From the NCBI RefSeq assembly GCF_003111685.1, contig NZ_CP022191.1, positions 62,001-126,000 of the forward strand: a stretch of DNA of 64,000 nt, read 5' to 3'. This document shows positions 17,656 to 26,640 of the stretch, piece after piece. Origin of the DNA: Alloyangia pacifica (lineage in GTDB: Bacteria > Pseudomonadota > Alphaproteobacteria > Rhodobacterales > Rhodobacteraceae). The translations under genes and the position numbers were made by a program. The notes under the pieces are model-generated. The model was not told the DNA's origin and searched no databases. It worked only from the letters and a program-made list of their open reading frames with translations. Every line of letters starts with the position of its first letter. Position 1 is the stretch's first letter.

Positions 17656-18471
17656 TCAATGCGACAAGAGTACAGGAATATCGATCTGCGCCAGGACCTC
17701 GGAGGTGACACCCCCCAGCAGATCCTCCCGGAACTTCGAGTGCTCGAAGGCCCCGAGCACCAGCAGCGACGGTTGATGCTTCCGGCACCAGGTGAGCACC
17801 GTGGCAGCCACCGGATGTGATGTGGGCCATTCCTCGTGAACGGCTTCCACACCGTGGCGGGAAAGGTGCGTCATCAGATCCTCGATCGGCCATCCGGTGC
17901 GTGGCCCGACGGTCAGCACACTGACGCGCCCGTCGTCCTCGAGAATGCGCAGGCTGTCCGACAGGGCACGCGCCGCGGCCCGGCCCCCATCCCAGGCCAG
18001 CGCCGTATGGCTGAGCCTCCCTCCGCCTTTGTACCCCGCGGGCACCACGACGACCGGACGACCGGACATCAGCGCAATGCGATCCGGGTGAAGGGTCACA
18101 TGTTCATCGTCGGTGTCCGAATAGCTGCCCACGATGAGCATGTCATAGTGGCGCGCGGCCTCGGACAGGACGGTGTCGACACGTCCCGTCACCTCTTTGA
18201 GTTGGAGCGCGTTGACCAGTCCCAAGGCCGTCCGTTCAGCTTCGAACTTCGCTTCAATCTCGCGCAGGATACTGGAGTTGGCCGCATCCAGCAGCGCACG
18301 CGCCTCCTTTGGTATCCAGCGCGAGCGCTTGTCGATCACCTCGTGCGCGCTGTGCGCCATCATCGCGGTGACATGCGCCCCCGAGCGCTCCGCGAGGGAC
18401 GCTGCATAGCGCAGGGCCGCGATCGAGCCCTCGGACCCATTGAAAGCCACGAGCAGGTTCTTCATCGGCAT
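17656..18471 (-). CDS. Universal stress protein with two tandem-like Usp regions
   Basis: A 271-residue cytoplasmic UspA-superfamily protein, about twice the size of a single Usp domain. The N-terminal domain begins MPMKNLLVAFNGSEGSIAAL. The C-terminal part contains TALAWDGGRAAARALSDSL and ends with LVLGAFEHSKFREDLLGGVT, which resembles the ATP-binding G-x2-G-x9-G(S/T) region. ATG 18471 lies one base after the prpF stop, with AAGGG upstream, so it is translated from the operon messenger. Stand-alone Usp genes inside tricarboxylate transporter operons are recurrent in Rhodobacterales and relatives, but their task there is unknown. Confidence 0.85.
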   Translation of the reverse strand: MPMKNLLVAFNGSEGSIAALRYAASLAERSGAHVTAMMAHSAHEVIDKRSRWIPKEARALLDAANSSILREIEAKFEAERTALGLVNALQLKEVTGRVDTVLSEAARHYDMLIVGSYSDTDDEHVTLHPDRIALMSGRPVVVVPAGYKGGGRLSHTALAWDGGRAAARALSDSLRILEDDGRVSVLTVGPRTGWPIEDLMTHLSRHGVEAVHEEWPTSHPVAATVLTWCRKHQPSLLVLGAFEHSKFREDLLGGVTSEVLAQIDIPVLLSH

Positions 18472-18472
18472 G

Positions 18473-19561
18473 TCAGCGACCCTTCCAGACAGAAGCAGGC
18501 ACGTAGACGAGCCCGTCCGCAAGCTTGCGCGCAGTACGCAGCAGCCCGGCGGAGTTGAGGGTGAAGTGGTTGTTCAGCTCAAAGTCCACGAGCACCTCGA
18601 TATTACCGGAGGCATGTTCCAGAACCACGTTTGCAGGGCTTTCCGTGGGCCGCTCCAGCATTCCATCGGCGACGGTTCCGGGGGTCAAAGCACAGGACGC
18701 TAGGCATTGCGATCCCGTCACCGCCATCGAGGGATGCGTCGTCCAAGGCATGAAGTAACGTGTACAGATCGTGCCTCCATCGCGGGCCTGCGCCAGCAGA
18801 CCGAACTTCGGTGTGACGGATTGCGAAACATCCCCCATGCCCATCGCGGCTCCCGCGAGGCGCCGCACGCTCTCCATCCGGGCAAAGAAGTCCCGGTTCG
18901 CGTCCAGCTCCGACACGGTTTCATATCCGGTCAGGCCGAAATCGGCGGCGCGGGCAATGACCATCGGCATCGCCACGTCCATGCAGGTGACCTCGATGCC
19001 CTCGAATGTGTCGCGCAGGTTTCCCGTGGGCAGAAAGGCACCGGTCGAAGATCCCACCACTCCCATGAAGTTCAGCGCAATCGGTGCGGCGGTGCCAGGA
19101 ACCCCGGCGATGGCCGTGTCACCCTCGTAGCGCACCGCCCCGCCTGGGGTCTGCACCCGGGCAAGCACGCGTGCCCCGGTATTGACGGCGCGAATGCGGA
19201 CCTCGGTATCGTCGCCGGACGGGGTGACAATACCCATTTCGATTGCGGCCGGGCCGACCCCCGACAGGATGTTGCCACAGGTGGGCTTGAAGTCCACGAG
19301 CCGGTCCTCGACCGAAACCTGGGCAAAGAAGTAATCCACATCCGCCCAGTCATCCTCCGACGGCGCAAGCATGGCGACCTTCGTGGTCACGGCGACGCCG
19401 CCGCCGATGCCGTCGATGTTGATCGCATTGCCCGAGCCAACCGCCGCGATCAGCACCTCGGCGAGGGTCTCACGGTCGTCCGGCAGGTCGGCGCGGTTGA
19501 AGTAGGGTCCCCGCGAGGTGCCACCACGCATGAAGACAAAAGGAATGCCTGTCTGTGTCAT
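18473..19561 (-). CDS. prpF: PrpF-family aconitate isomerase / tautomerase
   Basis: A 362-residue cytoplasmic protein of the PrpF family (diaminopimelate epimerase fold), which isomerises double bonds in 2-methylaconitate, trans-aconitate or 4-oxalomesaconate. The start reads FVFMRGGTSRGPYFNRADLP, the typical PrpF N-terminus, and CGNILSGVGPAAIEMGIV near residue 95 carries the catalytic-type Cys. The second half holds the partner fold. ATG 19561 has GGAG seven bases upstream. Placed between a tricarboxylate transporter and TcuAB, it most likely interconverts trans- and cis-aconitate so that imported tricarboxylates enter the TCA cycle. Confidence 0.88.
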   Translation of the reverse strand: MTQTGIPFVFMRGGTSRGPYFNRADLPDDRETLAEVLIAAVGSGNAINIDGIGGGVAVTTKVAMLAPSEDDWADVDYFFAQVSVEDRLVDFKPTCGNILSGVGPAAIEMGIVTPSGDDTEVRIRAVNTGARVLARVQTPGGAVRYEGDTAIAGVPGTAAPIALNFMGVVGSSTGAFLPTGNLRDTFEGIEVTCMDVAMPMVIARAADFGLTGYETVSELDANRDFFARMESVRRLAGAAMGMGDVSQSVTPKFGLLAQARDGGTICTRYFMPWTTHPSMAVTGSQCLASCALTPGTVADGMLERPTESPANVVLEHASGNIEVLVDFELNNHFTLNSAGLLRTARKLADGLVYVPASVWKGR

Positions 19562-19580
19562 GTCATTGTCTCCGGAAGGA

Positions 19581-21611
19581 TCATTTCAGCGGCCAGGGGA
19601 GATCGACGGCGTGCTGCAGCAGCCCCGGCGGGAAGTCGCGGTTCAGCGCGCCACCCATCACGCACATCAGCGTGATGCCGGCGGCCGTCAGGATCAGCGC
19701 CTTCGGCCATGCGGCCTGTGCCCGAACCCTGAGGAAGGTCACGAGGAAGCCGGCCAGCGCGAGGATGAAGCCAAGGAAATATGTCGCGACGATCAGCCCG
19801 CCGAACCAGGCAAGCGTGCCCCAGAGCCCGTAGGGCGCGTCAGCGTCCTCGCCCGCCATTTCCTTGTCGGCAAAGATGGTGTCACCCTCGGGCCGCAGGA
19901 TCATCTGCACCAGCAGGATGAGCAGCGCGGCCAATGTGACGCCGCCGATCACCAGCGGCACGATCTTGTCCGTCATGTTGTAATCGGGGATCGCGTTGGC
20001 GTTGATCAGAGCGGTGACGACATAGGCCATGATGACCATCAGGAAGATAACCGGCGCGCGCTTGGACCCCGACTGCACGTCGCCCTCGGCCATGATGGTC
20101 TTGGCTTGGCGAAGACCCAGCACCACCGAAACGACCGTGATGATGAGCAGAACGATCACGATCGGCGAGAAGAGGTAGTCCATGCCTTCCTCGAAAGACT
20201 TGCGGAAGCGGAAAGACGCGATCTGGAACGCCTGGTTCGAGAACTTCTCGACCGGGTTCGAGAGCACGAAGCCGATCAGGAAGGCCGGACGCGACCAGTC
20301 GAAGCGGCGCAAGAAAATGCCGATCAGACCGATGGCAAAGAGCGCGAGGATGTCCTCGAAGTTCTGCCCCGACTGGAAGGCCGCGAAGGCGATCAGCATG
20401 AAAAGGAACGGCGCGAGGTAGGTGAAGCGGATGGTGGTCAGCTTGGCGATGCCGCCCGAGACGCCGATGCACAGAAGCGTGCCGACGACATTGGCCAGCG
20501 CTAGCAGCCAGACGATGGAATAGGTGATGTCGAGGTTGTCACGCAGCATCGCCGGGCCGACCTCGATGTCGCCCGAGCCCAGCAGGGCTATGGCACCGAT
20601 GAAGATCGCCATCGAGCCCGATCCGGGAATGCCGAACAGCAGCGTCGGAACCAGCCCGCCGCCCTCCTTGGCGTTATTCGAGCTTTCCGGCCCGATGACG
20701 CCGCGGATCTCGCCCTTGCCGAATTGCGACTTGTCCTTCGTGGTCTGGACAGCGTGGCCGTAGGCGATCCAGTCCACGACCGAGCCGCCGAGACCGGGGA
20801 TCACCCCCACGACAACGCCGATCAGCGAGCAGCGCACCGACAGCCACTTGTTGGCGAACCAATCGCGTACGCCGTCCATCCAGCCGGCGCCGAGGGAGGC
20901 ATCCTTGGCGATGGAACGGTCCTGCCTCAGCAGAGACACGATCTCGGGCACGGCAAAGATACCCAGGCCCACGATTACCAGTTGCAGACCGTCCGTCAGG
21001 TAGGGGAAGTCATAGCTGGCCATGCGCAACGAGCCGCCCGCATCGGCCACGCCGATGGTGCCGATCAGCATGCCGAGACCCGCCGCCGCGAGACCTTTCA
21101 GCGCAACGCGCCCTGCGAGCACGGCCACCATGGACAGGCCGAGGATCGAGATCATCAGCATTTCCGGCAGGCCGAAGGCCAGGACCAGAGGACGTGCGAC
21201 CACGATGAACAATGTCAGGAACACCGCGCCTACGAGACCGCCGAATAGCGAGGCGGTGAAAGCCGCCGACAGCGCCCGCGCCGCCTGCCCCTTGCGCGCC
21301 AGCGGAAAGCCGTCGAGCACGGTGGCCTGGGACGCAGACGAGCCGGGAATGCCCATGAGCACCGATGAGAAGGTGTCCGAGGTCGGGACCACGGCCACCA
21401 TGCCGACCATCAGCGCAAGGCCGTAGACCGGCTCCATGCCAAACATGAAAGGCAGGAGCAGCGACAGACCGGCGATGCCGCCGAGACCGGGAAACACGCC
21501 GACGGCAAGGCCCATGACCACGCCCAGAACCAGGTACCCCAGAACGACAGGTTGCAAGATGAGAGCCCATGCGTCGGCAAGCGCCGGCAGGGCGGTCGCG
21601 AAGAGTTCCAT
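19581..21611 (-). CDS. tctA: Tripartite tricarboxylate transporter membrane protein, TctA-TctB fusion
   Basis: A 676-residue inner-membrane protein. Residues 1 to about 500 are the large TctA subunit, with the two glycine-rich motifs GVFPGLGGIAGLSLLLPFMF (about 38-57) and GVIPGLGGSVVDWIAYG, typical of the family. Residues about 515-676 form a four-helix TctB-like (DUF1468) domain, normally a separate gene product. No separate tctB lies in the locus, so this is a genuine fusion. It translocates the ligand delivered by TctC using the ion gradient. The gene lies 83 bp downstream of tctC and 19 bp upstream of prpF. Confidence 0.92.
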   Translation of the reverse strand: MELFATALPALADAWALILQPVVLGYLVLGVVMGLAVGVFPGLGGIAGLSLLLPFMFGMEPVYGLALMVGMVAVVPTSDTFSSVLMGIPGSSASQATVLDGFPLARKGQAARALSAAFTASLFGGLVGAVFLTLFIVVARPLVLAFGLPEMLMISILGLSMVAVLAGRVALKGLAAAGLGMLIGTIGVADAGGSLRMASYDFPYLTDGLQLVIVGLGIFAVPEIVSLLRQDRSIAKDASLGAGWMDGVRDWFANKWLSVRCSLIGVVVGVIPGLGGSVVDWIAYGHAVQTTKDKSQFGKGEIRGVIGPESSNNAKEGGGLVPTLLFGIPGSGSMAIFIGAIALLGSGDIEVGPAMLRDNLDITYSIVWLLALANVVGTLLCIGVSGGIAKLTTIRFTYLAPFLFMLIAFAAFQSGQNFEDILALFAIGLIGIFLRRFDWSRPAFLIGFVLSNPVEKFSNQAFQIASFRFRKSFEEGMDYLFSPIVIVLLIITVVSVVLGLRQAKTIMAEGDVQSGSKRAPVIFLMVIMAYVVTALINANAIPDYNMTDKIVPLVIGGVTLAALLILLVQMILRPEGDTIFADKEMAGEDADAPYGLWGTLAWFGGLIVATYFLGFILALAGFLVTFLRVRAQAAWPKALILTAAGITLMCVMGGALNRDFPPGLLQHAVDLPWPLK

Positions 21612-21694
21612 CGCACCGTTCTTTCGGTTGAGTTTTCAGGGGAAAAAGGGGCTGCGGGTCCCGGCCGTAAGGACGCGACCCGCAGGTGTGTCGA

Positions 21695-22771
21695 TTACTC
21701 GATCGTCACGCCGTAGGAGTCCTTGAGCCAGTCGATCACATAGGCCTTAGCCTCAGCGCTCACGGTGGTGGCTTCGTCTGTGGCCTTCTTTGCGCCTTCG
21801 CCGACGAACATCTGGTACTCACCGACTTCGTTCGAGGAAATCTCTGCAAAATCCGCGCGCGCGCGCACCGCCTCGAAGGCTGCGACATAGGTATCGATCA
21901 CCTCCTGCGGTGTACCCTTGGGCAGGAATGCGATTTTCTGCGACGGATAGCCGGCGATGAAGAAGGCCTTCCATGCGTCCCAGGCGACACCTTCGGTCTC
22001 GCAGCCTTCGGTGGCAGCGCAAACTTCCTTGAAGGAGGGCATGTCGGGGAAGGTGGGATCACGCACGATCGCACCTTCCTCGTCCAGCGCGCCCCAAGTC
22101 ATCATCGGAACGGCGGTGCCTGCCTCGACCAGATCCGAAGCGCCGGACAGGTAACCGGAGGATGTCTGGTAATCGATCGTGGCTTCGCCGCGCTCGAACA
22201 TCAGCCGGCCGTCGCCGCGACCTTTGATGCCGAAGACCGGCTCCACCTTCATACCCAACAGTTCCCAGGCCAGTAGCGGAACGAGATCGAGACCGGTGGC
22301 CCCCTGCGAGCCGAAGATCAGGTCCACGTCCTGCAGCGCGTTTGCCGAGCCGTCGAACTTTGCGCCGTCTTCCGGGTTCAGATAGGCGACGCCGCCGGTG
22401 CCGGTCGCCATGACCGGGATCCAGTCCTTGAATTCGTAGCGCACGCGGGGGTCGCTCAGCAGGTAGGGAAACTGCGTCGACCCAGACGAGCCGAAGAGCA
22501 TCGTTCCGTCCTTGTGCTCCTGCTCCTGGAACCAGTTCGCGCCTTTCGTCGATCCGGCACCCGGCATGAACTTCACCACCACGGTGGGCTTGCCCGGCAG
22601 TTCCTGAGACAGGAGCGGCGCGAAAAAGTTTGCCCACTTTGCCGATCCGCCGGTTTCCGAGAAGGGGATCACCCATTCAATCGTCTTGCCGGAAAAGTCG
22701 ACTTCGGCCAGCGCCGGGCCAGCCATGAGTGCAAGGCCGGCAACGTTAGCTGCGAGGTTCTTGATGGTCAT
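21695..22771 (-). CDS. tctC: Tripartite tricarboxylate transporter solute-binding protein TctC
   Basis: A 358-residue periplasmic binding protein of the Bug/TctC family. The N-terminus MTIKNLAANVAGLALMAGPA is a signal peptide with cleavage after ALA. The mature part begins with a strand carrying the WVIPFSETGGSAKWANFFAP ligand-binding loop, where the family usually has P-x-A-G-G. It starts at ATG 22771 with GGGAGG seven bases upstream; the frame continues 17 codons further without a better start. It is the first gene of the operon and divergent from tctD. At 358 residues it is somewhat longer than the usual 320-330. Confidence 0.9.
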   Translation of the reverse strand: MTIKNLAANVAGLALMAGPALAEVDFSGKTIEWVIPFSETGGSAKWANFFAPLLSQELPGKPTVVVKFMPGAGSTKGANWFQEQEHKDGTMLFGSSGSTQFPYLLSDPRVRYEFKDWIPVMATGTGGVAYLNPEDGAKFDGSANALQDVDLIFGSQGATGLDLVPLLAWELLGMKVEPVFGIKGRGDGRLMFERGEATIDYQTSSGYLSGASDLVEAGTAVPMMTWGALDEEGAIVRDPTFPDMPSFKEVCAATEGCETEGVAWDAWKAFFIAGYPSQKIAFLPKGTPQEVIDTYVAAFEAVRARADFAEISSNEVGEYQMFVGEGAKKATDEATTVSAEAKAYVIDWLKDSYGVTIE

Positions 22772-22883
22772 TGGTATCCTCCCGTAGAGCTCGGCGCGGC
22801 GCATCCACGTACGACGCTCCAAGTGATAGTGTTTTAAGGGAAACGATTCCCTCCTCCGATGCCGCCAATGTGCCGTTCCAACC

Positions 22884-22900
22884 TTGCGCGAAACTTGCGC
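22884..22900. promoter_or_regulatory. Direct repeats, candidate TctD operator in the tctC/tctD intergenic region
   Basis: TTGCGC occurs at 22884-22889 and again at 22895-22900, exactly 11 bp apart, within TTGCGCGAAACTTGCGCAA. Same-face direct repeats at one helical turn are the usual target of OmpR-family response regulators such as TctD. The site is 21 bp upstream of tctD and about 115 bp upstream of tctC. It is inferred from spacing and position only. Confidence 0.45.
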
Positions 22901-22920
22901 AACATGACAAAGAAGTAATC

Positions 22921-23592
22921 ATGCGTATCGCCGTCATCGAAGACAACGAGGCTCTGGCCCACGGAATAGCCTTCCGTTTGCGGGACCGTGGACACTCGGT
23001 AGACCTGCTCCATGACGGCGCGGAAGCCGATGCCTTCCTGGCTCAGGAGGGCGCGGATCTCGTCGTTCTGGACCTGAACCTGCCGCAAATGGACGGGATC
23101 GAGGTGCTCCGGGCCTTGCGACGCCGCGGCGACGGAACGCCAGTCATCCTGTTGACAGCGCGCTCGGAGACGGCCGAGCGGGTGGCCGGATTGGATGCCG
23201 GGGCGGACGATTATCTGACCAAACCCTTCGAGATGGACGAGCTCGAGGCGCGCCTCCGCGCGATGGCGCGGCGCAAGAACCTTGAATTCGCAGCGCGCGA
23301 ACCGCTCGGCCCCTTGGTTTTCGACCGCGCTGGCCGTCAGCTCTTGCAGGACGAGCAACCGCTCGACATCCCGCGCAAAGAGATCGCTACCCTCGAGTGC
23401 CTGCTTGAGCGGCGCGGGCGCCTCGTCTCCAAGTCACAGCTCATCAGCCATGTCTACGGAACTGGCTCTGACGCGGACGACACTGCCATCGAGCCGCATG
23501 TCTCGCGTCTGCGAAAACGGCTCGACCCCTTCGGGATACGGATCAAGACAGCGCGCGGGCTCGGATACATGCTGGACGTCGATGGTGATTAA
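22921..23592 (+). CDS. tctD: Response regulator TctD
   Basis: A 223-residue OmpR-family response regulator. The receiver starts MRIAVIEDNEALAHGIAFRL, with the phospho-acceptor Asp51 in VVLDLNLPQMDG and the lysine in LTKPFEMDE. The winged-helix domain includes ISHVYGTGSDADDTAIEPHV followed by SRLRKRL. I chose ATG 22921; the frame is open further upstream but runs into the tctC promoter. It is divergent from tctC and overlaps or abuts the kinase, the standard tctCAB-tctDE layout, so it probably activates the transporter operon when tricarboxylates are present. Confidence 0.92.
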   Translation: MRIAVIEDNEALAHGIAFRLRDRGHSVDLLHDGAEADAFLAQEGADLVVLDLNLPQMDGIEVLRALRRRGDGTPVILLTARSETAERVAGLDAGADDYLTKPFEMDELEARLRAMARRKNLEFAAREPLGPLVFDRAGRQLLQDEQPLDIPRKEIATLECLLERRGRLVSKSQLISHVYGTGSDADDTAIEPHVSRLRKRLDPFGIRIKTARGLGYMLDVDGD

Positions 23593-23620
23593 GCCTCGCG
23601 GAAGGTGGCGCCGCAAGACC

Positions 23621-24964
23621 ATGTCACTTCGGCTGCGGCTGTTCCTGGTGATCTTGCCTCCGCTTCTGGTCGTTGCCGTTTTGCTTGGCCTCTGGCGTTT
23701 CGCAGCGGCGCAAGAGACCTCAGAAGAGCTGTTCGACCGCAGTCTCCTTGCCGCGGCGCTTGCGATTTCGCGAGATGTGGCGATCTCCGATGGCGATGCC
23801 CTTTCGCCGAGTACCCGAAACTTCATCTCCGACGCAGGCGGGGGAGAGATCTTCTACCATGTCACCGGACCGGGAGGCTACTACGTGACGGGATACGCCT
23901 ATCCCCCGCGCGCCACCGGGCAGCTGAGCCGGGAGATGCCCAGCTACTACGTGGCCGATTATCGGGGCGAGGAAATGCGCGTCCTGCGCATGATCGAGGA
24001 CCGCACCATCGGCAACCTCTCGGGCGAGACCGTCGTGACCGTCTGGCAGCGCGTGAGCGACCGTCAGGCTTTCGCCCGGGAGCTGGCTCTGCGAGCCATT
24101 GGTATCATGGCGGGCTTGATGGCCACGCTGGCTCTGGTGATCTGGTTCGGCGTCCAGATCGGCCTGCGGCCCCTCAACGACCTGCAGGAAGCCATCCGCC
24201 GTCGCTCTCCCGACGAACTCGGGCAAATCCGCCGACCGGTTCCAAAAGAGGTCGCCGGGGTGGTCTCGACCCTCAATCGCCTCTTCGGACAGGTGCGCGA
24301 CAGCATCGAGGTGCACCAGGCGTTCATATCCGACGCCGCCCACCAGTTGCGGAACCCGGCCGCGGCACTTTTGGCCCTTGCAGAGACCTTGCCCGATGTC
24401 GGGGACGACGGCGAGCGCAGCGCCCGCCAAGCCGAACTGATCTCCGCCGCGCGCGCCTCTGCGCGCCTGGCGAACCAGTTGTTGCAGCTTGAACGCCTGC
24501 GCTATGGCGATGGCGGCACACTTTCCTGGTTCGACTTGAACGATGTGGTGGAACAAGCCTGCCAAGGTCTCGCGCACGCTGCACTGTCCCGCGATATTGA
24601 ATTCTCTTTGGAGCGTTGCGCGCAGAGGCTGATGATGGACGGGGACCCCACACTCCTTGGAGAGGCGATCACCAACCTCTTGGAAAACGCCCTGCGCCAT
24701 GGCGGCGACGAGATGACTAGAATTTCGGTGCGAACAGCCATGGAGGGCGATGTGATTACCGTCACGGTGCAGGACGACGGCTTGGGCATTCCGCTTGACC
24801 AGGCTGAGACGGCGTTCCGCCGGTTCTCACAGTTGCGCAACGGCGAGGGAACCGGCCTTGGACTTGCGATCGTTGAGCAGGTGATGCGCAAACACCGCGG
24901 CAGCGTGCGGCTGGAGAGCGTGGAAAAAGGTACCAGCGTGCGTCTCGAAGTGCCGCACGCGTAG
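23621..24964 (+). CDS. tctE: Sensor histidine kinase TctE
   Basis: A 447-residue membrane sensor kinase. The N-terminal helix LRLFLVILPPLLVVAVLLGL and a second helix near residue 160 enclose a periplasmic sensor domain of TctE type (about 125 residues). A HAMP-like segment, the H-box SDAAHQLRNPAAALLALAE, the N-box NLLENALRHGG and the G-boxes DDGLGIP and GTGLGLAIVEQVMRKH follow. ATG 23621 is chosen for its GGTGG-type ribosome binding site; ATG 23582, overlapping the tctD stop, would add 13 basic residues. It senses external tricarboxylates by analogy with Salmonella and Bordetella systems. Confidence 0.9.
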   Translation: MSLRLRLFLVILPPLLVVAVLLGLWRFAAAQETSEELFDRSLLAAALAISRDVAISDGDALSPSTRNFISDAGGGEIFYHVTGPGGYYVTGYAYPPRATGQLSREMPSYYVADYRGEEMRVLRMIEDRTIGNLSGETVVTVWQRVSDRQAFARELALRAIGIMAGLMATLALVIWFGVQIGLRPLNDLQEAIRRRSPDELGQIRRPVPKEVAGVVSTLNRLFGQVRDSIEVHQAFISDAAHQLRNPAAALLALAETLPDVGDDGERSARQAELISAARASARLANQLLQLERLRYGDGGTLSWFDLNDVVEQACQGLAHAALSRDIEFSLERCAQRLMMDGDPTLLGEAITNLLENALRHGGDEMTRISVRTAMEGDVITVTVQDDGLGIPLDQAETAFRRFSQLRNGEGTGLGLAIVEQVMRKHRGSVRLESVEKGTSVRLEVPHA

Positions 24965-25495
24965 GGGTTTCGCCGGTGACGGGAGCGGCCTTTTGCGTGC
25001 CGACGTGGCTGCAATCCTCTCCGCGGCACTCGGCTGCCGGAGCCAGACCGGAACCGACATGCTCTTCGAACAGATCCCCGCCTATCTCGAGTTCTTCGAC
25101 CTGCCGACCACCGCCCCCAAGACCTTGCACCGCGTTGCCCGCATCGCCCACTGAGCAACGCGCTCTTTGCGGCGACGCGGGTCAACTCGACAGCCGCATT
25201 CTTCCGGCGGGCAAGGTCGAAATATGTAACGAGGCCTGCCGTGCCCAGTCAGCCCACTCCGCGATCATCAGCTCTAGGAATGAGTTCGCGCCCAAGCGGG
25301 GGGGGACCCTGCTTGGGCGGCGGGAAGCCCAACAGCATCGGGTCTAAGGGCTGCGAGATCGACCAGAAGATGCTCGGAAGGAAAAGGCCATGCAAAGCTA
25401 CCGGCCGCTTCAAGGAGGTATGGGGCCGTGCCGGGCACCTGGTACTTTAGGTGCTTGTGCGATGACGCTCGTTCAGGGCTAATCTAAGGCTGACC
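24965..25495. other. Intergenic region with a weak 53-codon ORF and a hairpin
   Basis: A TTG-initiated 53-codon frame at 24993-25154 (LRADVAAILSAALGCRSQTG at its start) may be the tail of a lost gene; I recognise no family. CCCAAGC at about 25291 and GCTTGGG at about 25310 can pair across a 12-base loop, but no T-run follows, so termination is unlikely. The rest looks non-coding. Confidence 0.35.
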
Positions 25496-26413
25496 TCAGC
25501 GGAAGTGCCTGAACAGTCCACCGGCGATATCAGCGATGTCGAAGACCCGCGCATAGAGATGTTCGCGGGCCGCGAAGGGCGCTGTATCCGACCCTGTCAT
25601 GTCCCGCTCCACCGCGGTGACCAACCGGCGTAGACGGGCCTGGTGAACACCGAGCCGGGTCTGGACGGGATCGGCCAGGATGCCCGCAAAGGCCGTGACG
25701 ATGGCCGCCGTGACGATCAGCATCAGGGCGACCGTGACAATGGCCAAAGGCGCGGCGCCGACAGGGAACGCGCCATACCATAGCCCGCCCAATCCACGCC
25801 CGAGCGGGAAGTTCCCGATCGCAGCGTCCAGAGCGTAGGTGTCGGCCAGCGCAGGCGCCAGGGACAGCATGCCCGGCGTCAGGCGATGGAACAGCCATGC
25901 CCCGAAACAGATTGTCAGCAAAGCCGTGGTTATTTCGGCGACGGCCGACCGGGTGCCGGTGTAGGTCTTGATGGTCGTGGCGGCCCGCTCCGCCCGCCTG
26001 CGCGTCTCATCCTCGCTCAGCGAAGCGTCAGCTCGAAGCGGAGGAGCCTCAGCGAAGCGACCGGCAATCGAGCGTCCCGGGCCGGCCGGCAGGGCAAAGA
26101 CATGCTCGAGAAGCCCCTCCTCCACCGCGCGAGCCGTACGCGTGGGCAGGATCAGGTGGACGTACCCCAGAAGGCCTGCGGCGCGTCTCAGGCGCACCAT
26201 CCGCAACAGGAGGGCGACGAGGCTCAGGAGCGCATGCAGAGGCGCCAGGACCACGTTGAGCGGAGCGCAGAGGACATCCAAACCCAGGGCCCTGCGATGC
26301 AGCCGAGCCGAGCCCGCGAGGGAGAAGGTCGATGCAACATGACCATCGACGCGCGCCCGCGCCTCGGCAAAGTAGTCTACGGGCTCCGAGGGCTGGGTCG
26401 CTTCGCGCTGCAT
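25496..26413 (-). CDS. DUF6635-like membrane protein
   Basis: A 305-residue protein with an acidic N-terminus (VDYFAEARARVDGHVASTFS), hydrophobic segments around residues 45-85, and two strongly hydrophobic helices in the second half (TALLTICFGAWLFH and LAIVTVALMLIVTAAIVTAF). It resembles the DUF6635 family of Rhodobacterales and other proteobacteria, whose function is unknown. ATG 26413 has GAGAGGA seven bases upstream; the frame is open 28 codons further without a comparable signal. It stands alone, so context gives no functional hint. Confidence 0.7.
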   Translation of the reverse strand: MQREATQPSEPVDYFAEARARVDGHVASTFSLAGSARLHRRALGLDVLCAPLNVVLAPLHALLSLVALLLRMVRLRRAAGLLGYVHLILPTRTARAVEEGLLEHVFALPAGPGRSIAGRFAEAPPLRADASLSEDETRRRAERAATTIKTYTGTRSAVAEITTALLTICFGAWLFHRLTPGMLSLAPALADTYALDAAIGNFPLGRGLGGLWYGAFPVGAAPLAIVTVALMLIVTAAIVTAFAGILADPVQTRLGVHQARLRRLVTAVERDMTGSDTAPFAAREHLYARVFDIADIAGGLFRHFR

Positions 26414-26640
26414 TGTCGTCCTCTCACCGGGCCGAGCCCCCCTGCCCGCTCCGTTCGCAGATAAGACGCCCGCGGCCGGCTTCCAAGCCATGAGCAATGC
26501 CTAGGCCACCCATCAATAGCGTCGTGCTCAGACCAGATAGGATTGGGCCTTTCTGCTGACAACCCAGTCAGGAAACTCCGCGATCATGGTGTGCAAGGCC
26601 CGGACGGGAGACCTTCATGAAGGTCTCCCAGGATTTGAGG

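Noticed and set aside
25291..25317. Intrinsic terminator after tctE
   Set aside because: The 7-bp stem has a long loop and no T-run, and it lies more than 300 bp from the stop codon.
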